Notes under the pieces: generated by a model | The model's database searches: none | What the model was told of the DNA's origin: nothing | What the model saw: the letters and a program-made list of their open reading frames with translations, nothing else | Origin: Burkholderiales bacterium | GTDB taxonomy: Bacteria; Pseudomonadota; Gammaproteobacteria; Burkholderiales; Burkholderiaceae_C | Assembly (NCBI GenBank): GCA_016185015.1 | Contig: JACPOI010000051.1 | Coordinates: 31,902 to 95,901, forward strand | DNA: 64,000 nucleotides | Direction of reading: 5' to 3' | In this document: piece by piece, positions 20,239 to 29,119 of the stretch | How positions within the stretch are numbered: the stretch's first letter is position 1 | How the letters are laid out: each line of letters opens with the position of its first letter | Program-made: the position numbers and the translations under genes

Positions 20239-20919
20239 ATGGCTGAAATCCTGTCCATGCCCACGGCCCTGCACGGGCAGGTCACCCAGCGCCTGCGCCA
20301 GCTGCTGGTGGAGGGCCAGATCGCCCCCGGCGCCAAGCTCAACGAGCGCGAGTTGTGCGAGCAGATGAAGGTCTCGCGTACCCCGCTGCGCGAAGCCATC
20401 AAGACCCTGGCTGCCGAAGGCCTGGTGGAGTTGCTGCCCAACCGCGGCGCCATTGCCGTGGAGCTGAGCGAGGCCGACATCCTCAACACCTTCGAGGTCA
20501 TGGCCGGGCTGGAAGGCCTGTCGGGCGAACTGGCGGCGCAACGCATCACGCCTGAGGAACTGGCCGAGATCGAGGCCATGCACTACGAGATGAAGGCTGC
20601 CTATACCCGGCGCGATCTCTCGGCCTATTACCGGCTCAATGCCGCCATCCACCGCGCTTTCAACGCCGCGGCGCGCAACCCGGTGCTCACCGCCACCTAC
20701 CAGCAGGTCAACGCCCGGCTGCAGGCCCTGCGCTTCCGCTCCAACCAGGATGGTGAGAAATGGGCGCGCGCCATGCAGGAACACGACCGCATGATCGAAG
20801 CCCTGCAAAAACGCGACGGCGCCGCCCTGCGCACCGAACTCGTCGCCCACCTGGGCCACAAGCGCGATGTGGTGGTTGAACAGATGCGCACGGCCCAGGC
20901 CGTGAACGCGAAAAACTGA
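20239..20919 (+). CDS. GntR-family (FadR/FCD subfamily) transcriptional regulator
   Basis: A 226-residue regulator. An N-terminal winged helix-turn-helix occupies residues ~10-75 (GAKLNERELCEQMKVSRTPLREAIKTLAAEGLVELLPNRGA). The all-helical FCD ligand domain follows, with metal/ligand positions in YYRLNAAIHRAFNAAARN and EHDRMIEAL. Such proteins usually repress catabolic operons and respond to an organic-acid effector. It is divergent from sgaA and eight bases upstream of the FAD/Fe-S dehydrogenase, so both are likely targets. An operator-like box lies next to its own start, which suggests autoregulation. Confidence 0.92.
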   Translation: MAEILSMPTALHGQVTQRLRQLLVEGQIAPGAKLNERELCEQMKVSRTPLREAIKTLAAEGLVELLPNRGAIAVELSEADILNTFEVMAGLEGLSGELAAQRITPEELAEIEAMHYEMKAAYTRRDLSAYYRLNAAIHRAFNAAARNPVLTATYQQVNARLQALRFRSNQDGEKWARAMQEHDRMIEALQKRDGAALRTELVAHLGHKRDVVVEQMRTAQAVNAKN

Positions 20920-20927
20920 GTACCGAT

Positions 20928-23900
20928 ATGAATGCACCCCTGCCCGCCAGCGTGACGCAAACCTCTGCCAGCCAGACCTACGAGTCTGTCTCCCGCCTCA
21001 GCAACGAAGTCGCCGGCCGCCTGGCCGCGCGCCTGCGCGCCGAGACCAAGGGCGAGGTGCTGTTCAGCCCGGCCGACCGCGGCCGTTACGCCACCGATGC
21101 CTCGATCTACCAGGCCATGCCCGTGGGTGTGTTCCTGCCGCGCGAGGCCGCCGACGTGCGTCTGGCCATCGACATCTGCCGTGACCTGAAGGTCCCCATC
21201 GTGCCGCGCGGCGGCGGCACCAGCCAGTGCGGCCAGACGGTGGGTGCGGGGCTGGTCATCGACCACAGCAAACACATGCGCAAGATCCTCGACGTCAACG
21301 TCGAGCAGCGCACGGCCCGTGTGGAGCCCGGCCTGGTGCTGGACCACCTGAACGCCGACCTCAAGAAACACGGCCTCTGGTACCCGGTGGACGTGTCCAC
21401 CAGCGCGCAGGCCACGCTGGGCGGCATGGCCGGCAACAACTCCTGCGGCAGCCGCTCCATTGCCTACGGCAATATGGTGCACAACGTCATCGGCGCCCAG
21501 GCCTGGCTGGCCGACGGCGAGCTGCTGACCTTCGGCCGCTACGACACGGCCAGCGGCCGCGTGAAACAGATCGGCGACTACGTGCGCGGCCTGGCCGGCC
21601 TGCACCGCGACGAGATCGAGGCGCGCTGGCCCAAGGTGCTGCGCCGTGTGGCCGGCTACAACCTGGACATCTTCCACAACCAGAACGAGAAGCCCTACAC
21701 CAGCGACGGCTCGGTCAACCTGGCGCACCTGCTCATCGGCAGCGAAGGCACGCTGGCGCTCACGCGTTCGCTCTGCCTGCAGCTCAGCGAACTGCCGCGC
21801 GCCAAGGTGCTGGGCGTGGTGAACTTCCCCACGTTCTACCAAGCGATGGACAGTGCCCAGCACATCGTCAAGCTGGGCCACAACATGCGGGGCGGGGCGC
21901 TCACGGCCGTGGAGCTGGTCGACCGCACCATGATCGAGCTCTCGCTGCAGAACCCGGCCTTCGCCCCCACCATCCGCACCGCGCTCTCGCCTGCCATCAG
22001 CGGTGGCAAACCCGAAGCCGTGCTGCTGGTGGAGTTCTCCGGCGCGAGCAAGGCCGACATCGCGCCCAAGATCAAGGAACTGGTGGACCTGATGGGCGAG
22101 CTGGGCTTGCCTGGCAGCGTGGTGGAGATGATCGACGACGCCCCGCAGAAGAACCTGTGGGAAGTGCGCAAGGCCGGCCTGAACATCATGATGAGCCTGC
22201 GCGGTGACGGCAAACCCGTGAGCTTCATCGAAGACTGCGCCGTGCCCCTGGTGCACCTGGCCGAATACACCAACGCGCTCACCGAGGTCTTCAGCAAATA
22301 CGGCAGCCGCGGCACCTGGTACGCCCACGCCTCGGTCGGCACCCTGCACGTGCGGCCCATCCTCGACATGCGGCGTGGTGGTGCGGCCAAGATGCGCGCC
22401 ATTGCCGAAGAGGCGAGTGAACTGGTGCGCAAGTACAAGGGCGCCTACAGCGGCGAGCACGGCGACGGTCTGTGCCGCGGCGAATGGATCGAGTGGCAGT
22501 TCGGCCCGCGCCTCACGCAAGCCTTCACCCAGATCAAGGAGTACCTGGACCCCGCCAAGCTGCTCAGCCCCAAGCGCATGATCGACCCGCCCAAGATGGA
22601 CGACACCACGCTGATGCGCTTCCCGCCCAGCTACAAGGTCGTGCCGATCCAGCCCGCGCTGGACTGGAGCGCCTGGAACGTGCAGGCCGACCCGGTGACC
22701 GAAGTGACCACCGCCCCCGGCACCGGCGGCGACCCGGCCCAGGGCCTGGCCAAGGCCGTGGAGATGTGCAACAACAACGGCCACTGCCGCAAGTTCGACG
22801 CCGGCACCATGTGCCCGAGCTACCGCGTCACACGCGACGAGCAGCACCTCACGCGCGGCCGCGCCAACACCCTGCGCCTGGCGCTCTCCGGCCAGATCGA
22901 GGGGCTGGACGGCAAGGACGCCTTGACCAGCGAAGTCGTGCGCGAAGCGATGGATCTCTGCGTGAGCTGCAAGGGCTGCAAGCGCGACTGCCCCACCGGC
23001 GTGGACATGGCCAAGCTCAAGGTCGAGTTCCTGCAGCACTACAAGGCCAAACACGGCCACACGATCAAGGACAAGCTCGTCGGCCAGCTGCCCGACTACG
23101 CACGCCACGCCGCGAAGATCGCCCCTGTGCTCAACCTGCGCGACAAGCTGCCGCTCATGGCCCAGCTCAGCGAAAAGCTCTTCGGCTTCTCCGCCAAACG
23201 CGGTCTGCCGCAATGGAAGAGCCGGCACTTCTTCAACACGCCCGTGCAGAGCGCCACGCGTGAAGAGGTGCTCACCGCCCTGAAACCCGTGGTGCTCTTC
23301 GTCGACACCTTCAACGGCTTTTTCGAATCCGAGAACGCCCACGCCGCGCTGTTGGTGCTGCAGGCCGCCGGCTACACCGTGCACGTGGCGACCAAGGTGC
23401 AGGATGACGGCAAGCACCTCTGCTGCGGCCGCACCTTGCTCTCCGCCGGCATGGTGGACCAGGCCAAGGTGAAAGCGCGTGAGGTCGTGGAGAGCCTCTT
23501 GCCGTTTGCGGAAAAGGGCATCGCCATCGTCGGCCTGGAACCGTCTTGTCTGCTCACGCTGCGCGACGAGCTGCTGGTTATGGGCCTGGGCGAACCCGCG
23601 CAGGCCATCGCCAAGCAGGCGCTGCTGTTCGAAGAATTCCTGGCCCGCGAGGCCAAGGCCGGCCAGCTGGAAGCGTTCAAAGTCAAACTCAAACCCGTGA
23701 GTCAGCCCGTGCTGCTGCACGGCCACTGCCACCAGAAGGCCTTTGCCGCCGTCACGCCCGTGATGGAAGTGCTGTCATTGATTCCCGGCGCCAAGCCCGA
23801 ACTCATCGAGTCCAGCTGCTGCGGCATGGCCGGCAGCTTCGGCTACGAGGCCGAGCATTACGAGGTCTCCATGCAGATGGCCGAGGCCAATCTGCTGCCT

Positions 23901-24026
23901 GCGGTGCGCGCCAAGGCGGATGCGATAGTCGTGGCCGACGGCACCAGTTGTCGCCACCAGATCGCGGATGGCGCGCAGCGCGAAGCGGTGCACGTGGCGA
24001 AGCTGTTGGCGGGGCAGTTGGGCTAG
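20928..24026 (+). CDS. FAD-linked / Fe-S 2-hydroxyacid dehydrogenase (GlcD-GlpC type fusion)
   Basis: A 1032-residue fusion. Residues ~60-290 form a PCMH-type FAD domain (VPRGGGTSQCGQTVGAGLVID; GGMAGNNSCGSRS), then a GlcD C-terminal cap to ~560 (GEHGDGLCRGEW). Next come two 4Fe-4S clusters: Cys614 onward in CNNNGHCRKFDAGTMCPSYR, and C678VSCKGCKRDCP. Two CCG domains follow (HGHCHQKAF; SSCCGMAGSFGYE). The layout matches YdiJ-type D-2-hydroxyglutarate and related D-2-hydroxyacid dehydrogenases that feed electrons to the respiratory chain. It is coupled to the GntR gene and divergent from sgaA, so glycolate, glycerate or 2-hydroxyglutarate are likely substrates. Confidence 0.9.
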   Translation: MNAPLPASVTQTSASQTYESVSRLSNEVAGRLAARLRAETKGEVLFSPADRGRYATDASIYQAMPVGVFLPREAADVRLAIDICRDLKVPIVPRGGGTSQCGQTVGAGLVIDHSKHMRKILDVNVEQRTARVEPGLVLDHLNADLKKHGLWYPVDVSTSAQATLGGMAGNNSCGSRSIAYGNMVHNVIGAQAWLADGELLTFGRYDTASGRVKQIGDYVRGLAGLHRDEIEARWPKVLRRVAGYNLDIFHNQNEKPYTSDGSVNLAHLLIGSEGTLALTRSLCLQLSELPRAKVLGVVNFPTFYQAMDSAQHIVKLGHNMRGGALTAVELVDRTMIELSLQNPAFAPTIRTALSPAISGGKPEAVLLVEFSGASKADIAPKIKELVDLMGELGLPGSVVEMIDDAPQKNLWEVRKAGLNIMMSLRGDGKPVSFIEDCAVPLVHLAEYTNALTEVFSKYGSRGTWYAHASVGTLHVRPILDMRRGGAAKMRAIAEEASELVRKYKGAYSGEHGDGLCRGEWIEWQFGPRLTQAFTQIKEYLDPAKLLSPKRMIDPPKMDDTTLMRFPPSYKVVPIQPALDWSAWNVQADPVTEVTTAPGTGGDPAQGLAKAVEMCNNNGHCRKFDAGTMCPSYRVTRDEQHLTRGRANTLRLALSGQIEGLDGKDALTSEVVREAMDLCVSCKGCKRDCPTGVDMAKLKVEFLQHYKAKHGHTIKDKLVGQLPDYARHAAKIAPVLNLRDKLPLMAQLSEKLFGFSAKRGLPQWKSRHFFNTPVQSATREEVLTALKPVVLFVDTFNGFFESENAHAALLVLQAAGYTVHVATKVQDDGKHLCCGRTLLSAGMVDQAKVKAREVVESLLPFAEKGIAIVGLEPSCLLTLRDELLVMGLGEPAQAIAKQALLFEEFLAREAKAGQLEAFKVKLKPVSQPVLLHGHCHQKAFAAVTPVMEVLSLIPGAKPELIESSCCGMAGSFGYEAEHYEVSMQMAEANLLPAVRAKADAIVVADGTSCRHQIADGAQREAVHVAKLLAGQLG

Positions 24027-24177
24027 GCGGGCTGGCTCGCTTTACTGCGGCATAGTGCTTGACAGTCTGTCTTCGACCCATAGGCGCCATGGGTCCGAAG
24101 GGCGAGCAGACGTTCGTCGATTTTGACCAAGAATGGTTCTACGATGTGCGCTGGGGACCCAATGACAGGCCAAACCT

Positions 24178-24909
24178 ATGCACGAGCAAGAACTTGAGAA
24201 GATCATCGGCACCCTTCGCGAGATGGAAGGTCGCTTTGAGCAGTCGACCACTGCTACGGCATCGCACTTGAACAGTGCTGACCGCGCTTCCTTCAAACGT
24301 CTAATGCTGGAAGCCAAGGGAATCTTGGGCGCAGCGTTAGGCCTCAATGATTTTGGGGTCCCGTTGCTTCTGATGACAAACCTTCCCGGATACGGCGTAC
24401 TCAATCCGCCATCGATCGAGCAGCTCCACGAGGCTATTGGACTGATTGAAGGCGGGCTCAATCAAGTGCGCCGCAAGATCAGTCAGGTTGGCAAGCCAAA
24501 CGGTGCTCCGTCGAAAGCAGCATATGTCGACCCGACGCGCATTCTGCAATTGCGTAGCATCAAATCACACCAATGGGACCTGAAACGCCTGGTGCGTCTG
24601 CTTGAAGAATTGAATTCTGCGCACGAGCACGAACTGCATATGGCGTCTGCAATGCTTGTCCGAGCCGTAGTCGATCACGTGCCTCCTATCTTTAATGCAA
24701 AGAACTTCTCCGAGGTTGCAAACAACTATCCAGCGCCTCGATCATTTAGCGATCAAATGCGGCAGTTGGACACATCGCTGAGGAAGATCGCTGACATGCA
24801 TCTACATCAGCCAGTACGGAAAGCGGAGGCACTTCCACTTGCGCCACAGGTGGATTTCCGTGGCGCTCTCGATGTATTGCTTTCTGAGGTGGTTCGGTTG
24901 CTTCAATAG
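24178..24909 (+). CDS. Accessory protein of unknown function, lower GC
   Basis: A 243-residue protein I cannot name. The N-terminal ~90 residues are helical (EKIIGTLREMEGRFEQS). A second block from ~115 to the end contains DPTRILQLRSIKSHQWDLKRLV, MASAMLVRAVVDHVPPIF and KIADMHLHQPVRK. My impression is that this second block recurs in unnamed proteins of accessory genomes, sometimes behind other domains, but I know no function. There is no signal peptide, membrane segment or obvious catalytic motif. Codon use and the flanks are more AT-rich than the surrounding core genes, a sign of transfer. The ribosome-binding site is weak (GACAGG). Confidence 0.8.
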   Translation: MHEQELEKIIGTLREMEGRFEQSTTATASHLNSADRASFKRLMLEAKGILGAALGLNDFGVPLLLMTNLPGYGVLNPPSIEQLHEAIGLIEGGLNQVRRKISQVGKPNGAPSKAAYVDPTRILQLRSIKSHQWDLKRLVRLLEELNSAHEHELHMASAMLVRAVVDHVPPIFNAKNFSEVANNYPAPRSFSDQMRQLDTSLRKIADMHLHQPVRKAEALPLAPQVDFRGALDVLLSEVVRLLQ

Positions 24910-25081
24910 GAGTTCGCGGGCCTGGACCCTGGAACCAAAGATCGAGCGGCAACATTTAGTTTGCTTGCGAATGACTATTGATGGTCGTTAGGAGTCGTTT
25001 CGTGGGTGATGAGGTTGGCGGCGGCCGCAGATCGCCCTAAGATGCAAGTACCGCAGTGCATTCAATCTGAGGAGACTCGCC

Positions 25082-25519
25082 ATGTACAAACGCATCTTGT
25101 TGGGCTACGACGGCTCCGAATCCGGGCAGCAGGCCCTGCTGGGCAGCCGCGAGATTGCGCAGTGGAGCCAGGCCGAGCTGGTGCTGGTGGCCGTGATGCC
25201 GCTGCCCATCGCTTCTCTTGGTCCCGAGGGCGGGCTCTACGACCCCAAGGTGGAGGAGATCGAGCGGGAGCGTTACCGCCTCATCCTTGAAGCCGGGGTG
25301 GAGCGCCTGGCGCAGTCGGGTTTGCAGGCACGCGGTGAGGTGCTCAGCGGTGACCCGGTGCACGAGCTGGCCAAGGCCGCCGGCCGTCTGCGGGCCGATC
25401 TGATCGTGCTGGGGCACCAGCACCAGGACAGTTGGGCGGCGCGCTGGTGGCGCGGCTCGGTGTCCAAATCGCTGATCGAGCATGCGCCCTGTAGCGTGCT
25501 GGTGGTGATCACGCACTGA
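25082..25519 (+). CDS. Universal stress protein (UspA family)
   Basis: A 145-residue single-domain UspA protein. It starts MYKRILLGYDGSESGQQAL, with the usual acidic residue of the nucleotide fold, and ends with HAPCSVLVV. The ATP-binding signature G-x2-G-x9-G-S/T is degenerate: the first G is present (LGHQHQDSW) and GSVS is present, but the second Gly is missing, so ATP binding is doubtful. GAGGAG about 8 bases upstream of the ATG is a strong ribosome-binding site. It stands alone between an accessory gene and a repeat element whose arm begins at its stop codon. Confidence 0.9.
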   Translation: MYKRILLGYDGSESGQQALLGSREIAQWSQAELVLVAVMPLPIASLGPEGGLYDPKVEEIERERYRLILEAGVERLAQSGLQARGEVLSGDPVHELAKAAGRLRADLIVLGHQHQDSWAARWWRGSVSKSLIEHAPCSVLVVITH

Positions 25520-25662
25520 GAACTTGCGAATAAATCTACTGCGCGACCCGATCGCCGCGTTGGGCGGTGCTCGGAATCCTCACGTACCGGAAGTACGTTC
25601 CGGTTCCTGCGCTCCGTCCGCCTTGCGCTCGGGCCGCTCGCTACGATTTCTTCACAAGTTCT
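25519..25662. repeat. 144-bp element with 18-bp terminal inverted repeats
   Basis: AGAACTTGCGAATAAATC (from 25519) is inverted at 25645-25662 with 16 of 18 bases matching. A central palindrome pairs ACGTAC (25582-25587) with GTACGT (25593-25598). There is no open reading frame. It fills the gap between the stress protein and the TctC gene and looks like a REP/MITE-type dispersed element. Confidence 0.7.
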
Positions 25663-25697
25663 GAGCGGGACCGCTCAGCCGCGCAGCAACGCGCCCT

Positions 25698-26687
25698 TCA
25701 GTCGTTGGCCTTGAAGCCGGTGGCGCGCACTACCTCGGCCCAGCGTGCGGTCTCGGCGGCGATGGTGGCGGCAAAAGCGTCACCGTATTCCTGCGGCACA
25801 TCGAAACCCTGGGCTTCCAGCCGGGCACGGTAGTCACCATCGGCCTGCGCCTTCTGCGTGGCGGCGGCGATGGCGTCGAGCACCGGCTTGGGCGCGGCGG
25901 CCGGTGCCAGCAGGCCGAACCAGATGGTGGTGTTGAGTTCCTTGTAGCCCAGCTCGGCCAGCGTGGGCACCTGCGGCAGGTGGCGCGAACGCTGCGGGCT
26001 GGTCACGGCGATGGGATTGAGCCGGCCCGACTGCACGTGCGGGATCACCGACTGCAACTGGGCGAAACCCAGCGGCACCTGGCCGCCCAGCAGGTCGGTG
26101 GTCTGCGGGCCCGAGCCCTTGTAGGGGATGTGGGTCATGTCCAGCTTGAAACGCTGGCTGAGCTGATAACCCAGGAATTGCGAGGGCGTGCCCGGGCTGA
26201 AGGAGGCATAGGCGGCCTTGCCGGGGTTCGCGGCCGCCCACTTGACGAGCTCGGGCAGTGTGCGGGCCGGCACCGAGGGATGGGCAACGAGCACCAGCGG
26301 CGCTTCCACGCCCTTGGCGATCGGCTTGAAGCCCGCTTGCTGCCAGCGCTGGTTGGGATAGACCGAGGGGTTGATGGTCATCATGGCTTGGGTGCCGATC
26401 CACAGCGTGTGGCCGTCGGGCTGCGCCTTCTGCACGAACTCGGCGCTGATGTTGCCGTTGGCGCCCGGCTTGTAGTCCACGAGGAAGGTGCCACCCGTGA
26501 CCTTGCCCAGTTGCTGGGCCAGGGCGCGCGCATAGGCGTCGATGGCGCCGCCGGGCGGCGTGCCGACGATGAGCGTGACCGGCTTGCTGGGCCAGACGGG
26601 GGCTTGCGCGCTGGCGGCCCAGGGGCTGAGCAGGCAGGCGCCGGTCAGGGCCAGCACCAGGCGGCGGGCACGGTGGATGGGGTTCAT
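25698..26687 (-). CDS. Bug/TctC-family periplasmic binding protein
   Basis: A 329-residue TctC-type binding protein. The signal peptide ends WAASAQA; the mature part starts WPSKPVTLIVGTPPGGAIDAYARAL, with VDYKPGANGNISAEFV and THIPYKGSGPQTTDLLGGQ later. It is third in a sulfatase-TctC-TctC operon, 33 bases after the preceding TctC gene. Family members bind carboxylates or related small anions. The two copies beside the sulfatase differ widely in sequence, so they probably bind different ligands or serve different systems. Membrane subunits are absent. Confidence 0.9.
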   Translation of the reverse strand: MNPIHRARRLVLALTGACLLSPWAASAQAPVWPSKPVTLIVGTPPGGAIDAYARALAQQLGKVTGGTFLVDYKPGANGNISAEFVQKAQPDGHTLWIGTQAMMTINPSVYPNQRWQQAGFKPIAKGVEAPLVLVAHPSVPARTLPELVKWAAANPGKAAYASFSPGTPSQFLGYQLSQRFKLDMTHIPYKGSGPQTTDLLGGQVPLGFAQLQSVIPHVQSGRLNPIAVTSPQRSRHLPQVPTLAELGYKELNTTIWFGLLAPAAAPKPVLDAIAAATQKAQADGDYRARLEAQGFDVPQEYGDAFAATIAAETARWAEVVRATGFKAND

Positions 26688-26720
26688 GCGGGTCTCCTCG
26701 ATCGTCTTTTTCAGGTGCGC

Positions 26721-27689
26721 TCAGTCCAGCTTGAGCTTGATGCGGCGGGCCACTTCGCCCCAGCGTTGCGTGTCCTGCGCCAAGCGGGCGGTGGCTTCAG
26801 CGGCATCGCCGGCCACCACGACCTGGTCCGACTGCGCGAGCCGCTCCACCAGCTCCGGGTTCTTGAGCGCCACGGCCATGGCGTCGTGCATCTTCTGCAC
26901 GATGGCGGCGGGCGTGTTCTTGGGTGCGAACAGCACCAGCGAGAAGGTGGCGTCGAAGCCGGGGTAACCGGCCTCGGCCACGGTGGGCACGTCGGGCAGC
27001 AGCGGCGAGCGCTTGGCGCCCGAGACGGCCAGCGCCACCAACTTGCCCGCCTTCACATGCGGCAGCACGGTGGGACCGGCGAGGAAGCCGCATTCCACCT
27101 GGCCGCCCAGCATGTCCTGCACGGCGGGAGCGGGGCCCCTGTAGGGCACGTGCGTCATCTGGATGCCGGCCGCGGTACTGAACAGTTCGGTGGTGAGGTG
27201 GCCGGGCGAGCCGGCGCCGCCCGTGGCGTAGGTCATGGCCGTGCTGCGTGCCTTCTTCACCAGCTCGGCCACTGTCTTGACGCCGACGCCGGGATAACAC
27301 ACCAGGGTCTGGCTGAAGGCGCTGGCGCGGATCACCGGCAGCAGGTCCGCGGCCTTGTAGGGCATCTTCTCGTAGACGTGCGGGTTGACCGTGAGCGTGG
27401 TATCGGTGGTCCACAGCCAGGTGTAGCCGTCCGGTGCGGCGCGCACGGCCTCGGCCGTGCCGATGTTGCCGTTGGCGCCCGGCTTGTTGTCAATGACCAG
27501 GGGCTGCTTGAGGATCTCCTGCACCTTGGGTGCGGCACCACGCAGCACGATGTCGCTCGGGCCCGCCGGTGGCAGGGGCACGATCACGCGGATGGGGCGC
27601 TCGGGCCAGGACTGGGCCGCCGCGTGGGGCGCGGCCAGGGCGAGCAGCAGGGCCGCGGCCAGGGCGGGCAGGGGGGTGGTTCGGTTCAT
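26721..27689 (-). CDS. Bug/TctC-family periplasmic binding protein
   Basis: A 322-residue TctC-type binding protein with signal peptide ending APHAAAQ and mature start SWPERPIRVIVPLPPAGPSDIVLRG. Conserved PGANGNIGTAEAV and THVPYRGPAPAVQDMLGGQ follow. The usual GG of the anion loop (APGGxxD) is PAGPSD here, a deviation in the ligand loop. It lies 36 bases after the sulfatase gene and 33 before the next TctC gene, clearly one operon. It may import or sense the sulfatase substrate or product. Confidence 0.9.
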   Translation of the reverse strand: MNRTTPLPALAAALLLALAAPHAAAQSWPERPIRVIVPLPPAGPSDIVLRGAAPKVQEILKQPLVIDNKPGANGNIGTAEAVRAAPDGYTWLWTTDTTLTVNPHVYEKMPYKAADLLPVIRASAFSQTLVCYPGVGVKTVAELVKKARSTAMTYATGGAGSPGHLTTELFSTAAGIQMTHVPYRGPAPAVQDMLGGQVECGFLAGPTVLPHVKAGKLVALAVSGAKRSPLLPDVPTVAEAGYPGFDATFSLVLFAPKNTPAAIVQKMHDAMAVALKNPELVERLAQSDQVVVAGDAAEATARLAQDTQRWGEVARRIKLKLD

Positions 27690-27725
27690 GGGGTCTCCTC
27701 GTCGTTGTGTGTATAGGGTGCCTGG

Positions 27726-29048
27726 TCAGCGCTGCGGCATGTCCTTGACCGAGTAGCCCAGGCTGACGGTGGCGTCCTCGGGGATGGCGGGCACGGTAGC
27801 CTCCCACCGCAGCCATTCCTCGCGCATGCGGGCCAGGCGCTCGGGCTCGCGCGCCGCCAGGTTGGCGCGCTCGCGGGCGTCTTGCGTGATGTTGAACAGG
27901 TACTCATGCTCGTCCACCTTGAGGTACTTCCAGGGGCCTTGGCGCAGGGCGCGCTGGTGGCGGTGGTTCATGCGCCAGTACAACGGGCGCTCGAAGGTGT
28001 CGGACGGTTTGCGCAGCACGCGTGCCAGCGAGACACCGTCGATGGGGAAGTCGGGCGAGGGGTGTGCACCACCCACGTCCAGCAGGGTGGCCGACCAGTC
28101 CATGGTCATGCAGTGCTGGTCGCTGGTGCTGCCGGCGGGGATGACACGCGGCCAGTGGGCGATCCACGGCACGCGGATGCCGCCTTCGGTGAGGTCCATC
28201 TTGCCGCCCACCAGCGGCCAGTTGTCGGAGTAGCGTTCGCCGCCGTTGTCGCTGGTGAAGACGATCAGCGTGTTGTCCAGCAGGCCCTGTGCGCGCAGCG
28301 CGGCCACCAGCTTGCCGATGCCTTCGTCCATGTGGTGGATCATGCGGCGGTAGGTCTCCACGCTGCCGCCGTGCAGGTGGAAGAGGTTGTCTTTCACCTC
28401 CTCGGCCAGGTGCGTGTCGTCGCGGGTTTCCCAGGGCCAGTGGGGTGCGGTGTAGTGCAGGCTGAGGAAGAAGGGCTGGCCGCCGCGCGCGACTTCGGCG
28501 CGGCGCTGCACGTAGTCCACGGCGCGCTGCGACAGCAGGTCTGTCAGGTAGCCCACTTCGTGGTGCTCTTCCTCGCCGACGTAGAGGTCGTGGTCGCCCT
28601 TGCCCGAGCAGTGCGAGAAGTAGTCCACCCCGCCGGCCATGATGCCGTAGAACTCGTCGTAGCCCGAGCGCAGCGGCCCGAAGCTGGGCGGGTAGCCCAG
28701 GTGCCACTTGCCCACAAGCGCGGTGGCGTAGCCGGCGTCACGCAGCAGCGAGGGCAGGGTGGGCAGTTCGGGCGGCAGGCCCAGGCGCGGGTTGCCCTTG
28801 CTGCGGCTGTTGATGGGTTCTTCCATGCCGCCGCGCAGGCGGTACTGGTAACGCATGGTGATCAGCGCGAAGCGGGTGGGCGAGCACACGGGCGAGTTCG
28901 AATAACCCTCGGTCAGGCGCAGGCCGCCGGCGGCCAGGGCGTCGATGTTTGGCGACACCGGGCCGAACTGGGCGTTGCGCCCGCCGTAGCAGCCGAGGTC
29001 CGCAAAGCCGAGGTCGTCGGCGACGATATAGATGATGTTGGGTGCCAT
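27726..29048 (-). CDS. Sulfatase (formylglycine-dependent, cysteine type)
   Basis: A 440-residue arylsulfatase-family hydrolase. The metal-site start is IIYIVADDLGFADLGCYGG (Asp11, Asp12). The modification motif is C55-S-P-T-R, where Cys must become formylglycine. KWHLG and the later TSDNGG supply further active-site residues. No signal peptide is seen with the ATG at 29048; an upstream in-frame start would add MLSFTS only, so the enzyme looks cytoplasmic. The required maturase (FGE or anSME) is not in the window. First gene of an operon with two TctC proteins, divergent from a LysR regulator. Confidence 0.92.
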   Translation of the reverse strand: MAPNIIYIVADDLGFADLGCYGGRNAQFGPVSPNIDALAAGGLRLTEGYSNSPVCSPTRFALITMRYQYRLRGGMEEPINSRSKGNPRLGLPPELPTLPSLLRDAGYATALVGKWHLGYPPSFGPLRSGYDEFYGIMAGGVDYFSHCSGKGDHDLYVGEEEHHEVGYLTDLLSQRAVDYVQRRAEVARGGQPFFLSLHYTAPHWPWETRDDTHLAEEVKDNLFHLHGGSVETYRRMIHHMDEGIGKLVAALRAQGLLDNTLIVFTSDNGGERYSDNWPLVGGKMDLTEGGIRVPWIAHWPRVIPAGSTSDQHCMTMDWSATLLDVGGAHPSPDFPIDGVSLARVLRKPSDTFERPLYWRMNHRHQRALRQGPWKYLKVDEHEYLFNITQDARERANLAAREPERLARMREEWLRWEATVPAIPEDATVSLGYSVKDMPQR

Positions 29049-29074
29049 GGAGGTGAAACTTAACAAAGGTCAAG

Positions 29075-29089
29075 CTATTCGTAAAATAG
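29075..29089. promoter_or_regulatory. LysR-type box in the sulfatase/lysR divergent promoter
   Basis: CTATT-CGTAA-AATAG is a perfect 5-5-5 inverted repeat that contains a T-N11-A pair (29076, 29088). It sits in the 71-base AT-rich gap, 27 bases from the sulfatase ATG and 31 from the lysR ATG. Likely operator of the LysR protein. Confidence 0.6.
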
Positions 29090-29119
29090 TAGTTTGATTG
29101 TTTGGATTTAAATATTTCT

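Noticed and set aside
20697..23732. 1011-codon open frame antisense to the FAD/Fe-S dehydrogenase
   Set aside because: No recognisable domain; the plus-strand protein has intact FAD, Fe-S and CCG motifs throughout.
24059..24271. Small 70-codon frame overlapping the start of the accessory gene
   Set aside because: It shares most of its length with the better-supported frame at 24178 and has no ribosome-binding site.
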